Assembly (NCBI GenBank): GCA_004557505.1
Contig: SFGZ01000015.1
Coordinates: 1-53,230 of the forward strand
Direction of reading: 5' to 3'
Length of the DNA stretch: 53,230 nt
Source of the DNA: Coriobacteriaceae bacterium
GTDB taxonomy: Bacteria; Actinomycetota; Coriobacteriia; Coriobacteriales; Atopobiaceae
Shown in pieces: positions 16,080 through 24,516 of the stretch. The position numbers and the translations under genes are program-made. How positions within the stretch are numbered: position 1 is the stretch's first letter; each line of letters starts with the position of its first letter. The notes beneath the pieces were generated by a model. That model ran no database searches, was not told the origin of the DNA, and saw only the letters and a list, made by a program, of their open reading frames with translations.

Positions 16080-16166
16080 GCGATGAACGCGGGGCAGCGC
16101 ACCCAAAGCCGAAACCTGCGCTACACTCTGAAGTGGCGCTGAACTTTGATGGGAGCGAGGTAGTGC

Positions 16167-17225
16167 ATGGCAGAGAACGCCCTTCACGGTGTCAACCTCA
16201 CCGGTTGGCTTACGCTCGAATCCTGGGTCACGCCGGAGCTCTTTTCCGGGTCGGGGGCCCTTGACGAGCGTTCGCTCATCACGTCGCTGGGGGCCAAGGG
16301 ATATCGCGAGGTGGTCCGGCGCCACCGTGCCCGGTTCCTGGCCAAGGACGACTTCTCCCGCATCGCCTCGCGCGGCTTCAACGCCGTGCGGCTGCCCGTC
16401 CCCTGGTACGTCTTTGGCGAGAGCGGCCCAAATCCCGGTCCCTACCTGGGCTGCATCGAAGAGGTCGACCAGGCGCTCGAGTGGGCCGAGGAGATAGACC
16501 TCAAGGTGGTCTTCGTCCTTGCCGTGAACCCCGGCGTCCCCGGGCGCGAGCGGGCTTGGAACAACTTCACCGACGAGCGCGGCATACGCGAGAACTCGCT
16601 CTGGGTCCTCTCGCAGCTTAGCTCGAGGTATGCGTCGCGCATGGGCTTCTATGGCATCGAGGTGGCCGACGACGCCCGCATCCAGACGCGACGCGGCCTG
16701 AGCGTCACCGACGGCATGCCCGGTCACCTGCTGAGAAACTACTATCGCGCCGCCTATGACCGCGTGCGCGAGGCGGCCGGCCCCGACCCCGTGGTCATCC
16801 TCCCCGACGCGGGCATCCCAACCGACTGGCGACGCTTCATGGCGCAGCGCCAGTACCAGAACGTCTGGTTGGACTGCCACCTGGACAAACCCTCCGCGAT
16901 CATGGCAAACATGGGCCGCGCGCCCGGGGCGAACTCCCTCAGGCTGCGGCACGTCATGGCCGCCATCCACCGCCACATCCGCGAGGACCAGAAAAGCGGC
17001 CTTCCCGTAATGGTGGGCAAGTGGTCCTCGGCGCTTCCCATCGCAGACGCGGCCATGACGCCCGAGGGGCGCGTGGCGCTCGAGCGCATCTACTCGTCCG
17101 AGCAGCTCACGGCATACAAGAGGCTCCCGGCGTGGTTCTTCCAGACCTGGAAGACCACGGGCAGGCTCTCAAGCTGGGACGCCCGCGTGGCGCTCTCCTC
17201 CTTCGAGCGGGGGCTTATCTGCTGA
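16167..17225 (+). CDS. GH5-like (exo-1,3-beta-glucanase-type) protein, probable pseudoenzyme
   Basis: A 352-residue protein with GH5 glucanase architecture: HGVNLTGWLTLESWVTPELF at the N-terminus, FNAVRLPVPWYVF (the beta-2 arginine region), and a C-terminal WFFQTWKTTGRLSSWD. The acid/base motif (normally NEP) reads GIEVADDA. The nucleophile motif (normally GEWS) reads VGKWSSAL, with Lys instead of Glu. Both catalytic glutamates thus seem lost, while the fold-defining parts remain. There is no signal peptide. Its stop overlaps the rsmI start by one base. It may be a carbohydrate-binding or regulatory protein. Catalysis by other residues is not excluded. Confidence 0.75.
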   Translation: MAENALHGVNLTGWLTLESWVTPELFSGSGALDERSLITSLGAKGYREVVRRHRARFLAKDDFSRIASRGFNAVRLPVPWYVFGESGPNPGPYLGCIEEVDQALEWAEEIDLKVVFVLAVNPGVPGRERAWNNFTDERGIRENSLWVLSQLSSRYASRMGFYGIEVADDARIQTRRGLSVTDGMPGHLLRNYYRAAYDRVREAAGPDPVVILPDAGIPTDWRRFMAQRQYQNVWLDCHLDKPSAIMANMGRAPGANSLRLRHVMAAIHRHIREDQKSGLPVMVGKWSSALPIADAAMTPEGRVALERIYSSEQLTAYKRLPAWFFQTWKTTGRLSSWDARVALSSFERGLIC

Positions 17226-18091
17226 TGGCCGGCATTCTCTCCGTGGTGGGCACGCCCATCGGAAACCTCGAGGACGTCTCCCCGCGCGTGAGAAGGACGC
17301 TGGGCGAGGCGGACGTCATCCTCTGCGAGGACACGCGCGTGACGGCGCGGCTCCTCTCGGCGTTTGGCCTGCGCGTCCCTCTCGTGCGCTGCGACGAGAA
17401 CGTGATTGCCTCAAGGGTGGCCCACGCGCTCGAGCGCGTGGAGGCGGGGGAGCGCGTGGCCTTCGTCTCGGACGCCGGCATGCCCGGAGTGAGCGACCCC
17501 GGCCAGCGCCTGGTCGACGCCGCGCTCGACGCGGGGCTTCCCGTGGAGGTCGTGCCCGGGCCATCTGCCGTCACCTGCGCCGTGGCTGCGTCTGGCCTGG
17601 CATGCGAGCGCTTCTTCTTCGAGGGCTTCCTGCCTCGCCGCCATTCCGCGCAGCTCGCGCGACTCGGCGAGCTTGCCCGGGTGCCGGGGGCAATCGTGTG
17701 CTATGAGTCGCCGCACCGCGTGGCCGCGACGCTTTCGAGCGTTGCCGAAGTCATGCCGGGGCGCAGGGTCGCCCTTGTGCGCGAGCTCACCAAGCTGCAC
17801 GAGGAGGTCGTACGCGACGAGGCGGCGGCGCTGGCCGCAGAGGTGGCCGCGCGCGACGAGGTCCGTGGAGAGTGCGTGATTGTCATCGCGCCGCCCACGG
17901 CGGCAGAGCTCGACGAGCGCCGCCGGGGCGCGGCGCCCGTGCCCCAGAGCCTCGACGAGGCGATTGACGAGGGCCTTGCTGCGGGCGAGCCCAAGAGCGC
18001 GCTGGCGAAGCGGCTTGCCAAGGCGTTTGGGTCAAGCAGGCCAGACGTATACAACGCAATCCTGCGTCGCGGGCAGCCATTGGGTGAATAA
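17225..18091 (+). CDS. rsmI: 16S rRNA (cytidine1402-2'-O)-methyltransferase
   Basis: Methylates the ribose of C1402 in 16S rRNA together with RsmH. It has 288 residues, with TPIGNLEDVSPRVRRTL, EDTRVTARLL, SDAGMPGVSDPG and VPGPSAVTCAVAASGL typical of the tetrapyrrole methylase fold. ESPHRVAATL and RELTKLHEE follow. The ATG shares a base with the stop of the GH5-like gene, so its translation is coupled to that gene. Confidence 0.96.
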   Translation: MAGILSVVGTPIGNLEDVSPRVRRTLGEADVILCEDTRVTARLLSAFGLRVPLVRCDENVIASRVAHALERVEAGERVAFVSDAGMPGVSDPGQRLVDAALDAGLPVEVVPGPSAVTCAVAASGLACERFFFEGFLPRRHSAQLARLGELARVPGAIVCYESPHRVAATLSSVAEVMPGRRVALVRELTKLHEEVVRDEAAALAAEVAARDEVRGECVIVIAPPTAAELDERRRGAAPVPQSLDEAIDEGLAAGEPKSALAKRLAKAFGSSRPDVYNAILRRGQPLGE

Positions 18092-18188
18092 GGGCGCCTC
18101 GGGTTGTGCCCCGTCGAGCTCTTGAGTATCGTTGGTGGTGGGCGTTGCCCATACTGTGTGCTGGGGTCCATGGGTTGGGGTGTTCTCG

Positions 18189-18974
18189 GTGTCGGAGTCA
18201 AGGGCGTTGGGAGACGGCGCGGCGGTTTCCGCCAGCGGCAGCGTGCGTGGAAACATACGCGGCACCTCGAGGCCCCGCTACCTCACCGTTGCGGAAGTAA
18301 TTCGAAAGATGATTTACAGCCATGAGCTGGAGCCGGGGGAGAGGATCCCCTCCGAGCACGAGCTCATGGATCGATTTGACATCGCGAGAGGGACGGCGCG
18401 CCACGCCATCAAGTTGCTTGCCGAGGAAGGCCTCCTCAAGCAAGCCCATGGTCGCGGCACCTTTGTGTCAAGCCCTGACATCACGCACGCCGTGGGTGAC
18501 TTTCCGTTCTCCTTTGCGCAGTCCCTCGCCCAGCAGGGCAAAAAGTTCACCACGCATCTTGCCTGCTCGAAGGTCGAGGTCCCGCCTCCGGCGATGCAGG
18601 TGGCGCTCGACATCAGCCCGGGTTACAAGGCGCTCTACCTCGAGCGCGTGCGCGTGGTGGAGGATGTCCCGCTGCTGGCTCAGGAGAGTTGGGTGTCCCT
18701 GGTCGAGTGCCCCGGCGTCGAGCGCTCGGACTTCGAGCGGGATGCGCTCTTTGACTGCATCGAGCGCTGCTCTGGCCGAAGGGCGAAGAGCTCGGCCATG
18801 ACCTACAGCGCCAGGAGCGCGGGCCCCAAGTACGCCGCGATTCTGGGCTGCGACGAGAGCACGGCGCTCCTCGTGCTCGAGCAGGTGATGTCGCTCGACG
18901 ATGGCCGCCCCGCGTCTTGGGACCGCACGTGGCTCAGGCCGGGGCAGACGGTGACGGGCACCACGCGGCGCTAA
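18189..18974 (+). CDS. GntR-family (HutC-type) transcriptional regulator
   Basis: A winged helix-turn-helix domain (VIRKMIYSHELEPGERIPSE, RGTARHAIKLLAEEGLL, QAHGRGTFV) is followed by a UTRA ligand-binding domain (YLERVRVVEDVPLLAQESW). It lies directly upstream of the PTS/aldolase operon in the same direction and is the likely regulator of it. The start is uncertain. GTG 18189 gives 261 residues, longer than the usual 240, and later starts near the YLTVAEVI segment are possible. Confidence 0.85.
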   Translation: MSESRALGDGAAVSASGSVRGNIRGTSRPRYLTVAEVIRKMIYSHELEPGERIPSEHELMDRFDIARGTARHAIKLLAEEGLLKQAHGRGTFVSSPDITHAVGDFPFSFAQSLAQQGKKFTTHLACSKVEVPPPAMQVALDISPGYKALYLERVRVVEDVPLLAQESWVSLVECPGVERSDFERDALFDCIERCSGRRAKSSAMTYSARSAGPKYAAILGCDESTALLVLEQVMSLDDGRPASWDRTWLRPGQTVTGTTRR

Positions 18975-19099
18975 AACAGGGCGAGAGACCGGCTCCCTCG
19001 CACGAGTGCGATCGCCTTGGCCAAAGGCTCTGGCACCGCTTGCCGCCCAATCACTGCCGCTTGCCGTTAGAAGAGAGATCTCCTCTACTGTCTCCTCTA

Positions 19100-19293
19100 A
19101 TTCCTAAACCTATTTTATCCCAATAAAATACTATTTTTAACGCTATATTTCCAATTATATGCAAATAAAACTAATATTTTGACATATATACTCTCTTTTA
19201 AGAGAAACATGCGATACGCCAAACTTGTACAATTTCAACTGAACAAGTTTGCGATACCGTCCCGCGTCGGCGGCTATTCCGAGAGGAGCCAGC
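19100..19293 (+). promoter_or_regulatory. Promoter/operator region of the TIM-YjbQ-PTS operon
   Basis: A very AT-rich stretch (19100-19205) contains TTGACA (19179) and TATACT (19187) promoter-like hexamers. I cannot pair them with confidence. Just downstream, aaacttgt (19221-19228) and acaagttt (19243-19250) form a perfect inverted repeat. Its left arm overlaps the 8-base palindrome ttgtacaa, and the whole is flanked by direct repeats of gcgatac (19211, 19251). This is the best candidate operator for the upstream GntR regulator. The stretch 18975-19099 shows nothing recognisable. Confidence 0.55.
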
Positions 19294-19998
19294 ATGGAAA
19301 AAGCCATATTGCGTCGCCCGTTTTTTGTCGTGAACCCGAAGTCATATCTCTATGGCGAAGAGCTTCGCGATCTCGCCAAGAAGGTCGACGAGCTCTGCGA
19401 GAAGCACCGCTTCCAGAGCCTCTTCACCGCGCAGCTGATCGACCTCGCCTGGGTGGCCGAGAACTGCCCGCACCTCATCCCGTGTGCCCAGAACATGGAG
19501 AGCCTGAGGCCCGGCCGTGGCATGGGCCACATCCTGCCCGAGGCGCTAGCCGCCGCTGGCGTAAAGGCCACGTTCCTTAACCACGCCGAGAACCCAATGA
19601 CCGTCAGCGAGCTCGCAAAGACCATCAGGCGCGCCCGCGAGGTGGGCATCCTCACCTGTGTCTGCGCGGACTCCGTCGACGAGGCGCGCGCAATCGCCGA
19701 GCTGCACCCCGACATCATGACCTGCGAGCTCACGGAGCTCATTGGCACCGGCAAGATCGCTGGGCCCGACTACATCCGCCAGTCCACTGCCGCCGTCAAG
19801 GAGGTCTCGCCGGAGACCATGGTGCTTCAGGCCGCAGGCATCTCGACCGGCCAGGACGTCTATGACGCAATCATCTACGGCGGCGACGCCACGGGCGGCA
19901 CCTCCGGGATCGTCGCGGCCGCAGATCCGTTTTCCGTTCTGGATGAGATGTTCGAGGCCCTCGACCGCGCGCGTGCGGACATTCGGGAGAGGGGGTAG
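19294..19998 (+). CDS. Divergent triosephosphate isomerase-like protein
   Basis: A 234-residue TIM-family barrel. The catalytic positions survive in altered context: the Asn-x-Lys pair in VNPKSYLYG, the histidine in FLNHAENPM, the glutamate in CELTELIGTGKIAGP and the phosphate loop in IIYGGDATGGTSGIV. The altered motifs and its place in a PTS/aldolase operon argue for a paralogue specialised for another sugar phosphate, as with tetrulose-phosphate isomerases of erythritol pathways. It is less likely to be the glycolytic TpiA. gagaggag precedes ATG 19294. Three bases separate it from yjbQ. Confidence 0.85.
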   Translation: MEKAILRRPFFVVNPKSYLYGEELRDLAKKVDELCEKHRFQSLFTAQLIDLAWVAENCPHLIPCAQNMESLRPGRGMGHILPEALAAAGVKATFLNHAENPMTVSELAKTIRRAREVGILTCVCADSVDEARAIAELHPDIMTCELTELIGTGKIAGPDYIRQSTAAVKEVSPETMVLQAAGISTGQDVYDAIIYGGDATGGTSGIVAAADPFSVLDEMFEALDRARADIRERG

Positions 19999-20001
19999 GG
20001 C

Positions 20002-20523
20002 ATGGCGATCTACAAGGACCGCGTCGTCGTCGAGACGCTTGCCGACAAGCCCACCTACGTGGACGTGACCGACGAGGTGCGCGGGATTGTCGAGGCGAGC
20101 GGCATCAAGGAGGGCGTGGTCTTCTGCATCTCCCAGCACACCACCTGTGCCGTCTTCACCGAAGAGTTCGATCACGACCTCAATCCCTCGGGCGACACCT
20201 TCCTGCAGGTGGACCTCAACAACGGCCTGGAGAGGGTCTTTCCCGAGCAGCATGACTGGGCGACGTACAACTATCCAGGCCTGCGCCACTTCGAAGAGGT
20301 CGAGTCTTGGCCGAACATCGAGGCATACCTGCCGGGCGGTGACCGCCGCTACCTCTGGAATGGTGACGGACACCTGCGCAGCACGCTCATCGGCAGCAGC
20401 GTCACCCTCGAGGTCGAGGACGGCAAGCTCCAGATGAACGGCCTCGCAAGCATTTTCTTCGTCGATTACGATCGCACGCGCGAGCGCACCCGCAAGCTCC
20501 GCGTGATCGTGATGGGTGAGTAG
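20002..20523 (+). CDS. yjbQ: YjbQ/UPF0047 family protein
   Basis: A 173-residue UPF0047 protein with the conserved SQHTTCAVFTEEFDHDL and GHLRSTLIGSSVTLEVEDGK blocks. It is longer than Escherichia coli YjbQ (about 138 residues) because of an insert around the DWATYNYPG and YLPGGDRRYLWNGD region. Family members are reported to have weak thiamine-phosphate synthase activity, but the true role is unclear. Here it is co-transcribed with a TIM-like isomerase and a PTS, so it may act on a sugar phosphate. Confidence 0.88.
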   Translation: MAIYKDRVVVETLADKPTYVDVTDEVRGIVEASGIKEGVVFCISQHTTCAVFTEEFDHDLNPSGDTFLQVDLNNGLERVFPEQHDWATYNYPGLRHFEEVESWPNIEAYLPGGDRRYLWNGDGHLRSTLIGSSVTLEVEDGKLQMNGLASIFFVDYDRTRERTRKLRVIVMGE

Positions 20524-20612
20524 CCCGCAGCCTGGCCCCGAGGGGGCGAGGGGCGCGAGCCTACCACATAGGAAGAGCGTAACGACATTGAGTTTCACGA
20601 GAGGAGGAAGTC

Positions 20613-20903
20613 ATGGTCAACATTCTCTTGGCCTGCGGCTCCGGCATCGCGACTTCTACGGCGGTGGCGGCAAAGATCAAGGACCTTCTTAACGACAATG
20701 GCTACGGCGGCAAGTTCAACATCACGACCTGCTCCATCGCCGACGCCGTGGGGAAGTCCTCAAGCGCCGACCTTGTCATTGCGACAACGGTAAAGCCCGA
20801 TGGCATCGAGTGCCCATTCGTCTCGGGCATACCTTTCCTGACCGGCATGGGGCGTGCCACCGCCGAGCGGCAGGTTCTGGACTTCATGTCCCAGAAGGCC
20901 TAG
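20613..20903 (+). CDS. PTS galactitol-type EIIB
   Basis: A 96-residue EIIB with the phosphocysteine loop LLACGSGIATSTAVAAKI at the N-terminus, typical of the galactitol/SgcB family. gagaggagg lies 5 bases before the ATG. It works with the EIIC at 20972 and the EIIA at 23921. Confidence 0.93.
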   Translation: MVNILLACGSGIATSTAVAAKIKDLLNDNGYGGKFNITTCSIADAVGKSSSADLVIATTVKPDGIECPFVSGIPFLTGMGRATAERQVLDFMSQKA

Positions 20904-20971
20904 CGACTTAAGACCAAGGCGGCGAGAATGCGCCCGGGCGCGTTTCGCCATGAGTAGAAGGCACATCGAAT

Positions 20972-22384
20972 ATGGACGCAATTGTAGGATTCTTCTCTGG
21001 CTTGTCCAGCCTGGGCGTCTCGGTTGTAATGCCAATCGTCCTCACCATCATCGGCTGCCTGTTTGGCTGCGGATTTGGTAAGAGCCTCAAGGCCGGCCTC
21101 ACCGTGGGAATTGGCTTCATCGGACTCAACCTCGTTATCAACCAGCTTATGGGCACCGACCTCGCCGGTGCGGTCACCGCCATGGTCCAGCGCTTTGGCC
21201 TGAGCCTCTCCGTCATCGACGTCGGTTGGCCTGCGGCCTCTGCGATCGCCATGGGCTCCGTCGTGGGCACGATCATCATCCCGCTTGCCCTCTTGGTCAA
21301 CGTCGTGATGCTCGTCACCAACACGACCCAGACCGCAGACGTCGACATCTGGAACTACTGGCACTTCGCCTTCACCGGCGCCCTCGTCGCCATCGTGACC
21401 GACAACGTTGCCCTTGGCATCTGCGCTGCAATCATCAACGAGGTGGCCGTTCTGATTATCGGCGACGTCACCGCGCCGCTTGTTGAGGAGTCCCTCGGCC
21501 TGCCCGGCGTCTCCATCCCCCATGGCTTTGCCGGCGCCTACGCCCCCATCGCCTGGGTCATGGACAAGATCATCGACAAGATCCCGGGCCTGAACAAGGT
21601 CAACATCAACGTCGAGAGCATGCAGAAGAAGTTCGGCGTCTTTGGCGACCCAATCCTTCTCGGCTCCATCATCGGCCTCGTCATCGGCATTCTCGCGGGC
21701 TATGGCTTCCTGCCCGGGGAGAACACCCCGTCCTTCCTCGCGACCGCGGTCTACATGGGCGCCGTGATGGTCCTTATCCCGAAGATGGCCGCCTTGCTGA
21801 TGGAGGGCCTGCTCCCCATCTCCGACGCCGCTTCCAACTTCATCTCCGAGCACTTCCAGAACCGCGGCAAGATCTACATAGGCCTTGACTCCGCAGTCGG
21901 TACCGGTCACCCCGTCACCCTGACGATGGCGCTCATCCTCGTCCCGTTCTGCATCGCCCTCTCGTTCATCTTGCCTGGCAACAAGGTCATGCCCCTCGCC
22001 GACCTCGCCGCCATCCCGTACATGCTCGTCCTCGTCACGCCCATCGTTCACCAAAACGGCTTCCGTGGCATCCTCTGCGGCATCGTGGTCCTCGCCGTTG
22101 GCCTCTACATCGCCACCGATCTCTCGCCGCTGATCACCCAGGCCGCGCACGATGTCAGCTTCGACATGGGCGGCGCTGCGGCCATCTCCTCCATCTGTGA
22201 CGGCGCGAACCCGCTCACCTGGGTAATCGTCCGCCTCGGCCAGCTTGGCAGCGGCCTTGGCCTGCTCGTCCCCGGCGCCGGCGTCATCGCGCTGGCGCTC
22301 TGGAACCGCAAGCGCATCATCGCCGAGGCCGAGGAGATTCACGAGGAGGCCGCTGACGCGACTAACGGCACCGCCTCGAACTAG
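20972..22384 (+). CDS. PTS galactitol-type EIIC permease
   Basis: A 470-residue membrane protein of the GatC family. Segments include CGFGKSLKAGLTVGIGFIGL, the periplasmic/pore region WNYWHFAFTGALVAIV and DSAVGTGHPVTLTMALI. It translocates and phosphorylates a sugar or sugar alcohol. The ribosome binding site is weak (agaagg, about 12 bases upstream), so it may be translated less efficiently than EIIB or by re-initiation. Confidence 0.93.
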   Translation: MDAIVGFFSGLSSLGVSVVMPIVLTIIGCLFGCGFGKSLKAGLTVGIGFIGLNLVINQLMGTDLAGAVTAMVQRFGLSLSVIDVGWPAASAIAMGSVVGTIIIPLALLVNVVMLVTNTTQTADVDIWNYWHFAFTGALVAIVTDNVALGICAAIINEVAVLIIGDVTAPLVEESLGLPGVSIPHGFAGAYAPIAWVMDKIIDKIPGLNKVNINVESMQKKFGVFGDPILLGSIIGLVIGILAGYGFLPGENTPSFLATAVYMGAVMVLIPKMAALLMEGLLPISDAASNFISEHFQNRGKIYIGLDSAVGTGHPVTLTMALILVPFCIALSFILPGNKVMPLADLAAIPYMLVLVTPIVHQNGFRGILCGIVVLAVGLYIATDLSPLITQAAHDVSFDMGGAAAISSICDGANPLTWVIVRLGQLGSGLGLLVPGAGVIALALWNRKRIIAEAEEIHEEAADATNGTASN

Positions 22385-22436
22385 TCCCGTCCGCCGCCGA
22401 CGGCGCCGCGCCCGCCCTTTTCACTTGCTCCGCAGG

Positions 22437-22462
22437 GGCGGGACTCCGTAAGGGGTCCCGCC
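22437..22462 (+). terminator. Hairpin after EIIC (attenuator-like)
   Basis: ggcgggac and gtcccgcc form a perfect 8-bp stem with a 10-base loop between the EIIC stop and the next gene. There is no T run, so it is more likely a messenger-stability or partial termination element inside the operon. Confidence 0.4.
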
Positions 22463-22484
22463 TCCGCCTTCTACGGGAGTCAGC

Positions 22485-23021
22485 ATGAAGACCTACAGGT
22501 ATGAGCAGGCTAAGTTTAACGTCTCGGTCACCGTGACGGGGATCTTCTGCCTTTTGCTCTGCGTCGTGTCCGTGACGGACGTCATGGGCGTGACGGATCT
22601 CCTTCCCGCACCCGTTGCGGCGCTCGTCCTTATCGTTGCGGGATATCAGGTGTGGAACACCTTCGTCTCCATCGCAAACCCCCAAGACGTGATCATCGAC
22701 GAGGAGTCCATTACGTTCGGCGCCTTTGGGCGTCGCGATCGCTTCGCATTCGCTGACATCAGGAGCTTCAGTGTGCGCGAGGTGGGTGGCGACGCGAGAA
22801 TCTACGTTCGCGTCAACGGAGGTGGGCTCCTGCGCGGAAGGTACTGGTTGCAGACGCTCTATATGAGCGACGGGAAGGAGCTCTTCCAGTGGTTGGAGGA
22901 CTTTGAGTACCGCGTGGAGCCAGACAGCCTCAAGGCCCGTGCGCGCCGCTCGAGCGAGCGCGATGCAAAAAGGGGCGGAAGCCCTCTTCCCAACAGGATC
23001 GACAAGACAGGAAGGAAGTAA
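22485..23021 (+). CDS. Membrane protein with cytoplasmic PH-like domain
   Basis: A 178-residue protein. Two hydrophobic helices (about residues 16-33 and 41-57) are followed by a soluble part with the pattern IIDEESITFGAFGRRDRFAFADI, resembling bacterial PH-like domains, and a basic tail. I do not recognise a named family. It is embedded between EIIC and the aldolase (3 bases before the aldolase start), so it belongs to the operon. Confidence 0.75.
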   Translation: MKTYRYEQAKFNVSVTVTGIFCLLLCVVSVTDVMGVTDLLPAPVAALVLIVAGYQVWNTFVSIANPQDVIIDEESITFGAFGRRDRFAFADIRSFSVREVGGDARIYVRVNGGGLLRGRYWLQTLYMSDGKELFQWLEDFEYRVEPDSLKARARRSSERDAKRGGSPLPNRIDKTGRK

Positions 23022-23024
23022 GGC

Positions 23025-23921
23025 ATGATCGTCAACCTTCGTGACATCTGCGCGATTGCAGAGCAGGGCAACATGGCCGTCGCGTCCATCAATGTGCCGA
23101 GCCTCGAGGCGCTTCGCGCCGCGCTCGACGCAGCGGAGCAGACTGGCTATCCCGTCATCCTGAGTCACGCCGAGGGCCACGAGCCCTTTGCGCCACTCGA
23201 CGCGCTTGGCCCCTCCATCGTTGCGTTGGCCGAGCGCTCCAGCGCCATGGTCTGCGTGCATCTTGACCATTGCGAGCACCTCTCCTACATGCGCCGTGCC
23301 CTCGAGATGGGATTCACGGGCGTCATGTTCGACGGGTCTCTCCTTCCCTACGACGAGAACGTCGAGAACTCACGGCGCGCCGCCGACATGGTCTCCGGCT
23401 TTGATTGCGGCCTCGAGTGCGAGCTGGGTTCGATGGGCACGCGAGAGAATGGCGTTGGGCACGAGAACGACCACGTCTCCGAGGCCGTCTATACCGATCC
23501 CGATCAGGCGGAGGACTTCATCTCGAGGACGGGGCTCGACATCCTCGCCTGCTCCTTCGGAACCTCGCACGGCATCTACAGAGGGGAGCCGCGCCTGTCC
23601 TTTGACGTCTTGACCCAGATTCGGGATCGCGTGAAGGTGCCCCTGGTCATGCATGGCGGCTCGGGCGTTTCGGACGACGACTACCGCCGCTCCATCGACG
23701 CGGGCATCCGCAAGATCAACTACTACACCTATGGCGTCAAGTACGCGGGCGACGCGGTGCGCAGGGTCATTGCCGACTACGAGGCCAAGAACCCCGGCGA
23801 GGCCATCGTGTACTGGCACGACATGACACAGGCTGCGTATGAGACCATGTTCCAGGACTTCAGGCACGTTATCGAGGTATTCGCAAACGGCGCCGCGCCG
23901 CTTGCCAAGGAGGTTTGCTGA
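23025..23921 (+). CDS. Class II fructose/tagatose-bisphosphate aldolase family protein
   Basis: A 298-residue zinc-dependent aldolase. Visible motifs are the zinc histidine in VHLDHCEHL, the helix ECELGSMGTRE, TGLDILACSFGTSHGIY, VMHGGSGV with another metal ligand, and the phosphate-binding KINYYTY. Relatives cleave fructose- or tagatose-1,6-bisphosphate. Because no kinase or polyol dehydrogenase is encoded nearby, a ketose-1-phosphate or other PTS-derived ketose phosphate is a more economical substrate (inference). The gene shares a base with the following EIIA. Confidence 0.9.
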   Translation: MIVNLRDICAIAEQGNMAVASINVPSLEALRAALDAAEQTGYPVILSHAEGHEPFAPLDALGPSIVALAERSSAMVCVHLDHCEHLSYMRRALEMGFTGVMFDGSLLPYDENVENSRRAADMVSGFDCGLECELGSMGTRENGVGHENDHVSEAVYTDPDQAEDFISRTGLDILACSFGTSHGIYRGEPRLSFDVLTQIRDRVKVPLVMHGGSGVSDDDYRRSIDAGIRKINYYTYGVKYAGDAVRRVIADYEAKNPGEAIVYWHDMTQAAYETMFQDFRHVIEVFANGAAPLAKEVC

Positions 23922-24397
23922 TGGCGCAGGTAGACACGTCTCTGTTCAAGCCCGAGCTCGTCTTCTTCGACTTCGAGGCATCTGACGAGTGGGACCTCTT
24001 CGCCAAGATGGGCGAGAGGCTCCAGCGCATGGGCTACGTGAAGGAGGGCTGGCTCGACGCGATCGATGAGCGCGAGCGCAACTTCCCGACCGGCCTCCAG
24101 TTTGAGACCGTGGGGGTTGCCATTCCGCACGTGGACCCCGAGAACATTGTCAAGCCCTATATCGCGGTCATCAAGCCCAGGGAGCCCATTGACTTTGCGC
24201 CCATGGCAGAAATGGTTGACCACCCTGTGAAGGCGGAGCTCGTCATGAACCTTGGCCTTCTCGCGCACGCCGAGGATCAGGTTGCCGTGCTTCAGGCCAT
24301 GATGGGGATCTTCATGGACGAGGGGGCAACGAAGGAGATCATGGCCCAGGACACGCCCGAGGGCATCATCGAGGCCATCGCCAGGCGCTGCCAGTGA
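23921..24397 (+). CDS. PTS EIIA, fructose/mannitol/galactitol type
   Basis: A 158-residue EIIA. The phosphohistidine is in VGVAIPHVDPENI. The C-terminal part includes AEDQVAVLQAMMGIF. It is the phosphodonor of the galactitol-type EIIB at 20613. aaggagg sits 7 bases before the ATG, which overlaps the aldolase stop. It ends the operon, and the gap to metG holds only the metG promoter region. Confidence 0.92.
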   Translation: MAQVDTSLFKPELVFFDFEASDEWDLFAKMGERLQRMGYVKEGWLDAIDERERNFPTGLQFETVGVAIPHVDPENIVKPYIAVIKPREPIDFAPMAEMVDHPVKAELVMNLGLLAHAEDQVAVLQAMMGIFMDEGATKEIMAQDTPEGIIEAIARRCQ

Positions 24398-24516
24398 CTT
24401 ACGGTCCGCGCGCTCTCGCATCTCCGGTGCCGTCGGCCTTCCAACGAGGCGCTGGGGTATCATAGCCGCTGCATGCAATCCCGCAGGGCACCATCCGTCA
24501 TTAGGAGACCCAACCC

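Noticed and set aside
13172..16102. A very long open frame on the minus strand (about 976 codons)
   Set aside because: It lies opposite holB, ricT and queD. It is a by-product of GC-rich codon use, with His/Arg/Ala-rich composition and no domain.
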